Shown here piece after piece: positions 14,724 through 23,632 of a stretch of DNA of 60,347 nt. Under the pieces are notes generated by a model. It saw only the letters and a list, made by a program, of their open reading frames with translations. It ran no database searches and had not been told where the DNA came from. This DNA comes from Treponema sp. (GTDB taxonomy: Bacteria > Spirochaetota > Spirochaetia > Treponematales > Treponemataceae). The stretch lies in NCBI GenBank assembly GCA_024402665.1, contig JAKSTI010000011.1:1-60347 (forward strand). Reading direction: 5' to 3'. Positions within the stretch are counted from its first letter, which is position 1. Every line of letters begins with the position of its first letter. The position numbers were made by a program, and so were the translations under genes.

Positions 14724-16466
14724 ATGGTTTTGAACGGATCACAAATCGTAATTGAATGTCTTGTTGAACAGGGAGTTGATACAGTTTTTGGTTATCCAGG
14801 AGGCGCAATCCTGAATATCTATGACGAACTTTATAAAAATGAAAATCGTATTCGTCACATTTTAACTGCACATGAACAGGGAGCAAGTCACGCTGCAGAC
14901 GGTTATGCCCGTGCTACAGGAAAAGTTGGTGTTTGTATGGCAACTTCTGGTCCTGGTGCTACAAACCTTGTAACAGGAATTGCAAATGCTTATATGGATT
15001 CTATTCCAATGGTAGCAATTACTTGTAACGTAGGACGCGCTTTACTTGGAAAAGATTCTTTCCAGGAAATCAACATTGCTGGTGTTACAAAACCAATCAC
15101 AAAATATAACTTTATCGTAATGGATCCTAAAGACCTTGCTTCAACAATCCGTCAGGCTTTCTACATTGCAAGAACTGGTCGTCCAGGTCCTGTATTAATT
15201 GATATTCCAAAAGATATTACAGCCGCTCAGATTGAATTCACTGCATTTGAAAACAGCACACAGGCTGATGATTCTGTAAAAGAAATTGTTGCAAAACTTG
15301 ATGGACTTAAACGTGAAATCAAAGTTGCAGAACCAGCAGAAGATCAGCTTAAAAAAGCAGCAGAAATGATTAATAATTCAAAATCTCCTGTTATTTACGC
15401 TGGTGGTGGTGTAAAAATCAGTGGTGCAGAAAAAGAACTTTATGAATTTGCTAAAAAGGCACAGATTCCAGTTGCAGAAAGTTTGATGGCCCGCGACTGT
15501 TTCCCTGCAACAGATCCACTTTGTACATGGATGGTTGGTATGCACGGAACAAAGGCAAGTAACATGGCTGTAACAGAAAGTGACCTTGTTATTGCAATTG
15601 GTGCCCGCTTCAGTGACCGCGTTTATGGAGATGCTTCAAAATTTGCTACAGGTGCAAGCGTTCTTCATATTGATATTGATCCTGCTGAATTTGATAAAAA
15701 TATTAAAACAAACGGTGTTGTAAAAGGCGATGTAAAACAGGTTCTTTCAAAACTTATTCCTTTAGTAAACAATGCCGATCACAAAGAATGGCTTTCAAAA
15801 ATTGACGGATGGAAAAAAGAATATCCTTCATGCTATGACAAAAATCCTGCTGAATCTGTTAATCCAAAATTCATCTGCGAATACATCAACAAAGTTGCTG
15901 GCGAAAATACTTTCATCACAACAGAAGTTGGTCAGCATCAGATGTGGACTGCACAGTTCTATCCATTCACAAAACCACGTACTTTTGTAACAAGCGGCGG
16001 TTTGGGAACAATGGGATTTGGAACAGGTGCCGCAATTGGTATTTTGTGTGCTGATTCTAAAAACAGAGTTGTTCATATTGCAGGTGACGGATCTTTCCGC
16101 ATGAACTGTAATGAACTTGCAACTGTTGATCACTATAAGCTTCCATTGATTGTTGTTGTAGAAAATAACAATGCTTTAGGAAACGTAAGAATGTGGCAGC
16201 GTCTCTTCTACGGAAAACGCTTTAGTCAGACTACACTTGATTTTGGTCCAGACTGGGTTAAACTTGCCGGTGCTTACGGATTCAAAGGTTATAAAGCAAA
16301 GAATGCCAAACAGTTTGCAAAAGCATTTGATAAAGCATGGAAAACTGGAAAAGCTTGTATTATTGAAGTTCGCGTAGACAAAGATGAAATGGTATTCCCA
16401 ATGGTTCCAGGCGGAAAACCAATTTACGACATGCTTATGGAACTTACTCCAGACATGATGGACTAA
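14724..16466 (+). CDS. ilvB: Acetolactate synthase, large catalytic subunit
   Basis: A 580-residue thiamine-diphosphate enzyme: N-terminal VFGYPGGAILNIYDEL with the catalytic Glu in TAHEQGASH, an FAD-type middle domain, and the GDGSF...N TPP motif around residue 454. It condenses pyruvate (or pyruvate and 2-oxobutyrate) in isoleucine/valine/leucine synthesis. The next gene is convergent and unrelated, so the regulatory subunit ilvN is not adjacent. AGGG lies about 9 nt before the ATG. I saw no leucine/valine-rich leader peptide. Confidence 0.95.
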   Translation: MVLNGSQIVIECLVEQGVDTVFGYPGGAILNIYDELYKNENRIRHILTAHEQGASHAADGYARATGKVGVCMATSGPGATNLVTGIANAYMDSIPMVAITCNVGRALLGKDSFQEINIAGVTKPITKYNFIVMDPKDLASTIRQAFYIARTGRPGPVLIDIPKDITAAQIEFTAFENSTQADDSVKEIVAKLDGLKREIKVAEPAEDQLKKAAEMINNSKSPVIYAGGGVKISGAEKELYEFAKKAQIPVAESLMARDCFPATDPLCTWMVGMHGTKASNMAVTESDLVIAIGARFSDRVYGDASKFATGASVLHIDIDPAEFDKNIKTNGVVKGDVKQVLSKLIPLVNNADHKEWLSKIDGWKKEYPSCYDKNPAESVNPKFICEYINKVAGENTFITTEVGQHQMWTAQFYPFTKPRTFVTSGGLGTMGFGTGAAIGILCADSKNRVVHIAGDGSFRMNCNELATVDHYKLPLIVVVENNNALGNVRMWQRLFYGKRFSQTTLDFGPDWVKLAGAYGFKGYKAKNAKQFAKAFDKAWKTGKACIIEVRVDKDEMVFPMVPGGKPIYDMLMELTPDMMD

Positions 16467-16476
16467 TCAGACTAAT

Positions 16477-17505
16477 CTAATTAAGGAATCTCATTGCCCA
16501 ATAGCAGAGTACAAACATCAGCGGAAGTGAAATTACAGTAAACAACGTTGATAAAAGACATGCTCTGCTGGCAAGAGTTTCCTCATTTTTAAACTGCATA
16601 CACATCACACTAAGAGTAACACTCATTGGTGCTGAAAATCCTATCACAAGAGCAATCAAACTATATTCTGTAAAATAAGCAATTCCACTTCTATGAAGCA
16701 AAATACAGACTGCCAGAACAAAAACAGGGGCTGCAAAATTTCTTAAAAGAGCGATTACCCAGGCACGAACGTCCTTAAAACTGTCTGCAAATTTTGATTC
16801 ACCAAGAGTTAGCCCTATTAAAAGCATTGCAAGAGGAGTCAGGATTGAAGAAAGGGCGCGAACTGTTACATAAAGAGCTGGAAGAGAACGGTCTATTCGT
16901 AAAACCGGGGCCTTTGTCTGTAGAAGGAAAACTGCAATTCCAAGAAACATACCAATCATAATTGGTGTAAGGAAAATTCGTTTTAGGGATTCACCAAAAG
17001 ATTTTGCATCCCATTTCTGACCGCTGATAAGTGAAAAGCCGATGATATAAACAAAGATTCTGAAAACAATTGAAATTGCACTGATATTCAGAAGAACCTG
17101 TTCATATCCTTCTCTGCCTGAATAAATTGACTGAAGAATCGGCATTGAAAAAAGAGTTGTCTGGCCAATTGCAATAAAGAGCCCGCAAAGAATACCGATA
17201 TTTTTCCCTTTATGAATAAAAATTAACAATCCAATACAAATTAAAAGGATATAAAAAATTACGGCAAAACCAAATTCCTTTATGCTGCCTAAAAAATTTG
17301 CGCTGTCAAAATCCTGCATAAAGGCGTTAAATGCAAAGCAGGGAACACTAAGCTTCCATACAAGGGTTGTAACTAAAGCTTTGCCTTCCCCGCCTATAAT
17401 ATTTTTTTGTCTGAAGATGAAGCCTATGAAGATGATTATTACTGTCTCCAAGAAAGCACCGCTAAAACTGATGTCCGTAAAAATCTGCTTAAAAATCTCA
17501 AACAT
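16477..17505 (-). CDS. AEC-family permease
   Basis: A 342-residue protein with about ten membrane helices in two halves, of the auxin efflux carrier/malonate transporter family (TVIIIFIGFIFRQKNII start, FSAPMSVTLSVMC near the end). These carriers move organic anions or amino acid derivatives; the substrate here is unknown. It is the last gene of a run cysK, rrf2, arsC-like and this gene, with only 2 bp before it, so cysteine- or thiol-linked transport is a reasonable guess. Confidence 0.85.
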   Translation of the reverse strand: MFEIFKQIFTDISFSGAFLETVIIIFIGFIFRQKNIIGGEGKALVTTLVWKLSVPCFAFNAFMQDFDSANFLGSIKEFGFAVIFYILLICIGLLIFIHKGKNIGILCGLFIAIGQTTLFSMPILQSIYSGREGYEQVLLNISAISIVFRIFVYIIGFSLISGQKWDAKSFGESLKRIFLTPIMIGMFLGIAVFLLQTKAPVLRIDRSLPALYVTVRALSSILTPLAMLLIGLTLGESKFADSFKDVRAWVIALLRNFAAPVFVLAVCILLHRSGIAYFTEYSLIALVIGFSAPMSVTLSVMCMQFKNEETLASRACLLSTLFTVISLPLMFVLCYWAMRFLN

Positions 17506-17507
17506 AT

Positions 17508-17867
17508 CTATTTCCAGGTTTCCCAGGTTTTCTGGTCAAGTCCAACAGTTGCCATCTGCTTTCCATTTCTGCAGACAGGCTGTTTTAAAAGTTTCAACTG
17601 ATTTTCAAAAAGTTTATCTGCAATATCGTTGTCATCTAAATACGCAATGCTGGAATAATCCTTGCTGCTTTTATCAATCAACGCATCTATTGCATCAGCA
17701 CGACTTCCTGTTGTTCTGGCAAGAGCATCTACTACAGAGTCAAATTCCCCTGCACTCATCTCTTTTTCTTTTAGATCAACAAACTGAAAAGGAATTCTTC
17801 TTTCCTTAAACCAGCGCTGTGCTGTTTTACAGTCAAAACTTTTATTTGTACCAAAAATCTGAATCAT
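17508..17867 (-). CDS. ArsC/Spx-family thioredoxin-like protein
   Basis: A 119-residue protein with the ArsC-family fold. A single redox Cys13 sits in FDCKTAQRWFKERRI, and a late QPVCRNGK segment marks the end of the fold. Relatives include arsenate reductase, YffB and Spx. The lack of arsenic genes and the cysK/Rrf2 neighbours favour a role in thiol redox or sulfur control over arsenate detoxification. It follows rrf2 by 9 bp and precedes the AEC permease by 2 bp. Confidence 0.82.
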   Translation of the reverse strand: MIQIFGTNKSFDCKTAQRWFKERRIPFQFVDLKEKEMSAGEFDSVVDALARTTGSRADAIDALIDKSSKDYSSIAYLDDNDIADKLFENQLKLLKQPVCRNGKQMATVGLDQKTWETWK

Positions 17868-17876
17868 GAAAACAGT

Positions 17877-18284
17877 TTATTTCTTTTTCATCAAGTCTGC
17901 AATAGTAACAGAATCTAAATATTCAGTAACAGATGAATATAATCCTTTCCACAAACCTATAGTTCTACAGTTTGCCTCTTTCTCACATTTTTCTGCCCCG
18001 CACTCAAGACAGGCAACAGGAGCAAGAGTTCCTTCTGTAAGTTCAAGTAGTTCCCGGACCTTATATTCCTCTGGCTTACGGTTCAATTTATAACCGCCAC
18101 CTTTTCCATGTACTGCATCCACAAATCCTGCTTTAGAAAGCATAGTCATAATTGCTTCCATATATTTCTGACTGATATCCTGTCGCTCAGCAATGCCTTT
18201 TAATGGAATATAACCGTCGGCCTGATTTTCAGCAATATCAATCATCACTCGAAGTGCATAACGTCCTCTTGTAGAAACTATCAT
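17877..18284 (-). CDS. Rrf2-family transcriptional regulator (CymR/IscR-like)
   Basis: A 135-residue winged-helix regulator (STRGRYALRVMIDIAEN, DISQKYMEAIMTMLSKAG, GKGGGYKL). C92, C95, C100 and C106 form a cysteine cluster in the position where IscR-type members bind an iron-sulfur cluster. Members control cysteine metabolism (CymR, with CysK as co-factor) or Fe-S assembly (IscR). It is 13 bp downstream of cysK, which has a matching operator, so it probably represses its own operon. AGAGG lies 6-7 nt before the ATG. Confidence 0.9.
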   Translation of the reverse strand: MIVSTRGRYALRVMIDIAENQADGYIPLKGIAERQDISQKYMEAIMTMLSKAGFVDAVHGKGGGYKLNRKPEEYKVRELLELTEGTLAPVACLECGAEKCEKEANCRTIGLWKGLYSSVTEYLDSVTIADLMKKK

Positions 18285-18297
18285 GTGAACCTCTTAA

Positions 18298-19230
18298 TTA
18301 GTCTGCAAACAATGGTGTACTTAAATATCTGTCACCAGTATCTGGCAATAAAACAACAATTGTTTTACCTTCACTTTCAGGACGCTTTGCAATTTCAATA
18401 GCAGCCCACAAAGCAGCACCACTTGAGATTCCAACTAAGAAACCTTCTTTTTTACCAACTAATTTTCCGCTGGCAAAAGCATCTTCATTCTGAACAGGAA
18501 TGATTTCATCATAAATTTTTGTATCAAGAATTTCTGGAACGAATCCAGCACCAATACCCTGAATTTTATGAGCACCAGCAACTCCAGTACTTAAAACCGC
18601 AGAGGTAGCAGGTTCAATAGCAGCAACTTTTACATTTGGATTTTTTGATTTCAAATACTGACCAACACCAGTTACAGTACCACCAGTTCCAACACCGGCA
18701 ACAAACCAGTCTACTTTTCCATCAGTATCTTCCCAAATTTCAGGCCCAGTTGATTCAAGATGAGCCTTAGGATTAGAAGGATTCACAAACTGTCCTGGAA
18801 TAAACGAATCAGGAATTTCTTTTGCAAGTTCTTCAGCCTTAGCAATGGCACCTTTCATTCCTTGTGCACCTTCAGTCAAAACAAGTTCAGCCCCGTAAGC
18901 TTTCATAATCTGACGACGTTCAACACTCATTGTTTCTGGCATTACGATGATGATTCTATATCCACGAGCAGCAGCAACACTTGCAAGACCAATTCCAGTA
19001 TTACCAGAAGTTGGTTCAATAATTACGCTGTTTTTATTCAATTTACCTGCTTTTTCAGCATCATCAATCATTTTTTTTGCAACACGATCTTTTACTGATC
19101 CTGCAGGATTGAAATATTCAACTTTCGCAACAATTTTTGCTTTTAAACCAAACTCTTTTTCAATATTTGAAAGCTCAACTAATGGTGTGTGACCAACAAG
19201 CTGATCAATAGATGTATAAATTTTTGACAT
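18298..19230 (-). CDS. cysK: Cysteine synthase A
   Basis: A 310-residue PLP enzyme with the lysine Schiff-base motif NPAGSVKDR (K47), the TSGNTG phosphate loop near 74-79, and the GTGGTVTG loop. It makes cysteine from O-acetylserine and sulfide. GGAGG lies 6-7 nt before the start. First gene of an operon with the Rrf2 regulator, as in CymR systems where CysK binds the regulator. Confidence 0.96.
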   Translation of the reverse strand: MSKIYTSIDQLVGHTPLVELSNIEKEFGLKAKIVAKVEYFNPAGSVKDRVAKKMIDDAEKAGKLNKNSVIIEPTSGNTGIGLASVAAARGYRIIIVMPETMSVERRQIMKAYGAELVLTEGAQGMKGAIAKAEELAKEIPDSFIPGQFVNPSNPKAHLESTGPEIWEDTDGKVDWFVAGVGTGGTVTGVGQYLKSKNPNVKVAAIEPATSAVLSTGVAGAHKIQGIGAGFVPEILDTKIYDEIIPVQNEDAFASGKLVGKKEGFLVGISSGAALWAAIEIAKRPESEGKTIVVLLPDTGDRYLSTPLFAD

Positions 19231-19248
19231 AATAACCTCCGTTTTATC

Positions 19249-19306
19249 ACCTACTTACCTAGTAGGTTATATATAAAAATATACACTCCGGAGGATTTTT
19301 TGTCAA
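19249..19306 (-). promoter_or_regulatory. cysK promoter with downstream inverted-repeat operator
   Basis: TTGACA (19301-19306) and TATATT (19278-19283) on the minus strand are 17 nt apart. ACCTACT-TACCT-AGTAGGT, a perfect 7-bp inverted repeat at 19249-19267, lies just after the expected start site (near 19271). This is where a repressor would block transcription. The adjacent Rrf2 regulator is the likely ligand. Confidence 0.75.
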
Positions 19307-19309
19307 CAA

Positions 19310-19924
19310 TTAATACGGATTTTCAATAATCGCAAGAGTATCGTTTTCTGTGTCGATTTTCAGGAAAGCGTATACTTCGGAAGATAAAATTTCATTAAAT
19401 TCTGGAGAGAAATAAAATGTATTTGTTCCAATTGCAAAATGATAATTTAATTTATCCCCTTCGAAACAATTATTCAAATCATAACCCAAATAATAAAAGC
19501 CTTCATCTTTTTTATCCATAAAAGGATGTTTCACAATGCATTTGCCATTTTTATCAAATACCCCTTCTAATTTGATCGTTCCTAAAATTTGTTCTTTACC
19601 ATTTTCGTTTACAAAAATTTTTCTACTAACTACATTGTGCTTGTATGTATTATTTTGCAAGACTTTTTCTTTACTAACTTCGTAAGTAACAAATAATCTC
19701 CCATATTTCTCTATTATGGGAATCATAAAATCGTAGGAATCATCTAAAGAAATTTCCACTGTAAAAACAGTTTCTTTTTCAAACTTATCTTCTTCCAAAA
19801 TAACTTTTTCATCAGCAACCATAACTCTTTCTGATTCTACACTTTTTTGGGATTCGCCTTTTGTTTTAGAACAGCTAGCCAAAAGTATTGCAAATACTAC
19901 AGATAATACTATTTGTTTTTTCAT
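19310..19924 (-). CDS. Treponemal lipoprotein, paralogue 1 of 3
   Basis: A 204-residue lipoprotein (lipobox LASC, Cys18) with a conserved N-terminal part (SKTKGESQKSVESERVMVAD) and C-terminal end (FLKIDTENDTLAIIENPY). The middle differs from its paralogues. The 3' 70 bp or so are almost identical at the DNA level to those of the gene at 19953. AGGGG lies upstream of the ATG. Function unknown. Confidence 0.8.
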   Translation of the reverse strand: MKKQIVLSVVFAILLASCSKTKGESQKSVESERVMVADEKVILEEDKFEKETVFTVEISLDDSYDFMIPIIEKYGRLFVTYEVSKEKVLQNNTYKHNVVSRKIFVNENGKEQILGTIKLEGVFDKNGKCIVKHPFMDKKDEGFYYLGYDLNNCFEGDKLNYHFAIGTNTFYFSPEFNEILSSEVYAFLKIDTENDTLAIIENPY

Positions 19925-19952
19925 TACACACCCCTAATACTTTTTTTATCAA

Positions 19953-20567
19953 TTAAAACGGATTTTCAATAATCGCAAGAGTATCGTTTTCTGTGTCGAT
20001 TTTCAGGAAAGCGTATACTTCGGAAGTGGTTACACCATCATATTTTGTTGATGAAAAGAAAGTCCATGTACATACAACAAAAGAATAATTAATCGAATTT
20101 TGATCAATCATTTGATTCAAATCATAACCATAATATGAAAAACCTTCTTCATCTCTTTTACTAAAAGGATGTTCCATTATACATTTGCCATTTTTATCAA
20201 AAACACCATCTAATGTAATTGAACCTAACGAAATTTCCTTTCCATCTTTTTTATAAAAATAATTTCTATTTAGTACGTTATGACGATATTTTCCATTTTG
20301 TAATACTTTTTCTTTGCTCAATTCATAAGTAACATAAACTGCTCCGTACTTTTCTTTGATAGAAGATTCCTCTATATCTTCTAAATCAAAATTCACTTCC
20401 ACTGTAAAAACAGTTTCTTTTTCCAACTTATCTTCTTCCAAAATAGCTTTTTCATCAGCAACCATAACTCTTTCTGGTTCTACACTTTTTTGGTATTCAC
20501 CTTTTGTTTTAGAACAGCTGGTTATAATAATCGCACATACAATTAATAATACAATCTTTTTTTTCAT
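19953..20567 (-). CDS. Treponemal lipoprotein, paralogue 2 of 3
   Basis: A 204-residue lipoprotein (lipobox ITSC, Cys18), the closest relative of the gene at 19310: the first ~55 and last ~20 residues are nearly the same, while residues about 60-180 have diverged. GGAG precedes the start. It lies between paralogue 1 and the glycan-binding-like gene. A duplicated gene under gene conversion at both ends is the likely history. Confidence 0.8.
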   Translation of the reverse strand: MKKKIVLLIVCAIIITSCSKTKGEYQKSVEPERVMVADEKAILEEDKLEKETVFTVEVNFDLEDIEESSIKEKYGAVYVTYELSKEKVLQNGKYRHNVLNRNYFYKKDGKEISLGSITLDGVFDKNGKCIMEHPFSKRDEEGFSYYGYDLNQMIDQNSINYSFVVCTWTFFSSTKYDGVTTSEVYAFLKIDTENDTLAIIENPF

Positions 20568-20585
20568 TTTTTTTCTCCATATATA

Positions 20586-20622
20586 ACAAAGCAGACAGAG
20601 ATGAATTATTCACCCCTGTCTG
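20586..20622 (-). terminator. Rho-independent terminator
   Basis: On the minus strand CAGACAGGGGTGAA pairs with TTCATCTCTGTCTG (14 bp with wobbles, 3-nt loop), followed by CTTTGTT. It lies after the stop of the gene at 20632. Confidence 0.7.
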
Positions 20623-20631
20623 AAAAATCTC

Positions 20632-21507
20632 CTATTTCACTTTATCTTCATAAGGAATCACTTTTCTTGGGTAAGTGACAAGCAGATTCACACAAGTATC
20701 ATCATATTTTGTACCTTTATAAACTTCTGCTACTTCTACCCGGATATCTTCTCCTGCAGTCAAAAATGAAATATCCACTGTCTGAGGATGAGGTGTATCA
20801 AGCACAGAAAGAATTTCAGATTTGCCTGATATTAAACCTGTCACCTTTATTTTTTTTATTCGATTGTTCTGTTTATAAAGATATGGTTTTTCACAGGAAC
20901 TATAACCATTCATTATTAGTAAATATGAATTCTCATCCCCTTTGATAGTAAAACCCTCTCCAATACCAGACCCTTTAACTCCTTCAACCCATGGAGTGCC
21001 AGCCTTTGGATTGCTGAGATTTTCAACATCATAATCTTTATTTTTTTCAGACAGGAAAGATGAACAGTCGTAATAATTTCTTTGTAAAGAATCAGAGAAT
21101 TTTGTTGAGTTTGAAATAAACGGACTTTCATCATCAAATTCCACATTCTCACCAAAGAAGATTATGGAGTTTACATTTTCATTTGGAACAATTTCTTTTC
21201 CTGCAAGAACAAGGATTTCTCTTAGATTTTCTCCTTTTCCTGATTTACCAGAACCCGGCTCTTCCAAATCAATTTGAATTGATTCAGAAAGTTTCAAATA
21301 TAATAATCCGCTTTTATAAAATTTACTGAATCTTATTTTTTGAACATCATCAGTCATTTTATACTGCACTTCAACCGTATTCCCTTTGATTGTAAAATCT
21401 TCCAAAGCAGAATACAAATCTGGCATATAACTGCCATCCAAAGAAAAATTCTGAGCATACAAAAGCCCCGGAACAAAAGCCAACAACAATACGATTAATT
21501 TTTTCAT
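20632..21507 (-). CDS. Exported protein with NADase-type glycan-binding-like domain
   Basis: A 291-residue protein with a cleavable signal peptide (MKKLIVLLLAFVPGLLYAQN). The second half (about 145-285) carries AGTPWVEGVKGSGIGEGFTI and later ISFLTAGEDIRVEV, a pattern seen in discoidin-like 'NADase-type glycan-binding' domains of exported bacterial proteins. The first half is unassigned. It lies among three paralogous lipoproteins, so the cluster may act together at the cell surface or in the periplasm. No enzyme motif is visible. Confidence 0.75.
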   Translation of the reverse strand: MKKLIVLLLAFVPGLLYAQNFSLDGSYMPDLYSALEDFTIKGNTVEVQYKMTDDVQKIRFSKFYKSGLLYLKLSESIQIDLEEPGSGKSGKGENLREILVLAGKEIVPNENVNSIIFFGENVEFDDESPFISNSTKFSDSLQRNYYDCSSFLSEKNKDYDVENLSNPKAGTPWVEGVKGSGIGEGFTIKGDENSYLLIMNGYSSCEKPYLYKQNNRIKKIKVTGLISGKSEILSVLDTPHPQTVDISFLTAGEDIRVEVAEVYKGTKYDDTCVNLLVTYPRKVIPYEDKVK

Positions 21508-21538
21508 TTTGTAAAAATATCTCCACTTTTTTTATCAA

Positions 21539-22150
21539 TTAAAACGGATTTTCTATAATCGCAAGAGTATCGTTTTCTGTGTCGATTTTAAGGTAGACGT
21601 ATAATTCTGAACTACCTATAGAATCATAATCATTGTAATATAAGAATAAATTTGTATTAAGGGCAAAATCAGTTCCAAAATCCTTATTGTTTATAAAAAC
21701 ATCCAGGTCATATCCTGCACAATAAGAAACAGCATCTGTTGAACTTCCATAGAAAGGTTGTTTTGCTATCTGCTTTCCGTCTTTATCAAATACCCCCTCC
21801 ATTGTTATGGTGCCAAGAATAATATCTTTCCCATTATTTTTGTAGAAAATCGTTCTATTTAAAACATTGTGTTTATATTCTCCATATGAAAGAACCTTTT
21901 CTTTACTCAACTCATATGTTATATAAAGTTCGCCATACTTACATTTAGCTGCAACAGCATTATCTGTATCAGCAATTAATTCCGTAGTAAAAACAGTTTC
22001 ATCTTCAAGCAGACCTTCTTCTACTACAGCCTTAACTTCAGTAGCCATTTTTCTTTCGGGCTCCCCACTTTTTTGATATTCCACTCTTGTTTTAGAACAA
22101 CTACTTAAGATTATTAAGCTTATCACTAATAATACGATTTGCTTTTTCAT
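21539..22150 (-). CDS. Treponemal lipoprotein, paralogue 3 of 3
   Basis: A 203-residue lipoprotein (lipobox LSSC, Cys18) sharing the signal region, the YELSKEKVL...YKHNVLNR block and the C-terminal KIDTENDTLAIIENPF with the genes at 19310 and 19953. It is the most diverged of the three. GAGAGG lies 5-6 nt before the ATG. Function unknown. Confidence 0.8.
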   Translation of the reverse strand: MKKQIVLLVISLIILSSCSKTRVEYQKSGEPERKMATEVKAVVEEGLLEDETVFTTELIADTDNAVAAKCKYGELYITYELSKEKVLSYGEYKHNVLNRTIFYKNNGKDIILGTITMEGVFDKDGKQIAKQPFYGSSTDAVSYCAGYDLDVFINNKDFGTDFALNTNLFLYYNDYDSIGSSELYVYLKIDTENDTLAIIENPF

Positions 22151-22171
22151 TATTACCTCTCTATTATAAAC

Positions 22172-22210
22172 AATAAAACAGACAACACTGATTCTGTCAA
22201 TGTTGCCTGT
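22172..22210 (-). terminator. Rho-independent terminator
   Basis: On the minus strand ACAGGCAACA pairs with TGTTGTCTGT (one wobble) around a 13-nt loop and is followed by TTTATT. It lies after the frameshifted gene ending at 22232. Confidence 0.65.
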
Positions 22211-22231
22211 CGACTTTACATTCTGTAAGAC

Positions 22232-22730
22232 TTAAAGTTTTGTTCCTTCATAAACTGATTTGATTACTTCATCCCAATTAATGAATCCCTGCTGTGAAAC
22301 AGGTGTATTGGATGAAAAAGGAGCATAAGTCTGATTTATTGCACCAGAAAGAGTTTCATAATACTGTCCGTCTCTTCCATCATTTCTACATAACATTGTA
22401 CTTCCTGATGTAGCATCAATAATCTGATTCTTTGCATTCTCTGTACCAATGAGCCACAGTAGATGAAAAAATTGAATTAAGTCTTTCATCTCTTTTATGC
22501 TTATTAAGTAATTCTCTTATATCTGTTGGAACCCCTTGATAATTACTTCTATGCATAGCATCAACTTTGTCTTTATACTGCATAAAGCCATTTCCAAGAT
22601 CCCTACCATCATCTGTCTCAGAAATCTGTTCCCACTGGATTGTACCATTTTCTGGTGTTATCATATTCGGATTATATCCATAAAAACTTGGTTCTGAGCC
22701 TGTGCCGGTACCTGAAAAGGAGATTTTCAT
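22232..22730 (-). pseudogene. Frameshifted gene of unknown function
   Basis: Two overlapping frames form one broken product. The first starts at 22730 (MKISFSGTGTGSEPSFYGYN) and runs to about 22416. The second continues from near 22470 as LLWLIGTENAKNQIIDATSG and ends EVIKSVYEGTKL at 22232. The switch point lies by a run of six T in the coding strand (near 22463-22470), so a one-base slip would join them into a protein of about 165 residues. No signal peptide or good ribosome-binding site is seen, so the 5' part may also be lost. It could be the end of a larger surface or effector protein. Confidence 0.5.
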
Positions 22731-22864
22731 TTCTCATATAGTTTATACCCCCACTTTTTCGATTTCGGACCATTTTTATAAAAAATTTTCGATTTTTTTT
22801 TGTAAATTTTATCACTTCAGCGGCCCCTATATAAAAAAACTTTAATAACTGATATACTGTGAAC

Positions 22865-23617
22865 ATGGCTAACAAAAACAATGATTATTCAGTAATTTAC
22901 ACAGATGATGATCTGGTTATTTTAAATAAACGCTCAGGAATTTTAATTGCAGCTGACCGTTACGATCCTGATGCTCCACGACTCGATGTTCTTGCCGCAG
23001 AAGAATTTGGCAAACTTTATGCAGTTCATCGTATTGATAAAGACACATCCGGCCTGATTATTTACGCACGCACTCCAGAAGCACAGCGCTCCCTTTCAAT
23101 GCAGTTTGAAAATCGTGAAGTTCAGAAAACTTATCATGCTTTAGTTTACGGACACCCTCTTTGGGAAGATCTTCATGTTGATATGGCACTTCAGCCAGAT
23201 GGAGACGCCCGTCACCGCACAATTCCAAGCAAACGTTATGGAAAACCATCAGTAACTGATTTTAGAAATATTGGTGCAGTCGGTCCTTATTCATGGATAG
23301 AAGCAAAACCAAAAACAGGTCGAACACATCAGATTCGTGTGCATTTACAGGCAAACGGTTTTTCTATTGTCTGCGATCCTTTATATAGTGGAAATCAGAA
23401 ACCTGTTCGATTAAGTGAAATTAAAAAACGCTGGAATGGTGATGAAGAAGCAGAACGTCCTTTATTGAGCCGACTTGCACTTCATGCATATAAAATAGAA
23501 TTTAAACATCCATCGTCAGGAGAAACTGTTACTTTTACAGCCCCTTATCCAAAAGATATGGATGCAACAAGAAAACAGCTTGATAAGATTTATGGAGTTG
23601 ATCCTTTAAATTCCTAA
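22865..23617 (+). CDS. RluA-family pseudouridine synthase
   Basis: A 250-residue enzyme without an S4 domain, of RluA size. The catalytic motif HRIDKDTSG is at 55-63 (Asp58), followed by the GRTHQIRVHL motif later. It isomerises uridine in rRNA and/or tRNA. The ATG at 22865 is preferred to an in-frame GTG at 22859. TATACT lies 6 nt before it and no Shine-Dalgarno is present, so the mRNA is probably leaderless. Confidence 0.9.
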   Translation: MANKNNDYSVIYTDDDLVILNKRSGILIAADRYDPDAPRLDVLAAEEFGKLYAVHRIDKDTSGLIIYARTPEAQRSLSMQFENREVQKTYHALVYGHPLWEDLHVDMALQPDGDARHRTIPSKRYGKPSVTDFRNIGAVGPYSWIEAKPKTGRTHQIRVHLQANGFSIVCDPLYSGNQKPVRLSEIKKRWNGDEEAERPLLSRLALHAYKIEFKHPSSGETVTFTAPYPKDMDATRKQLDKIYGVDPLNS

Positions 23618-23632
23618 ATTGACCAGCCACAC

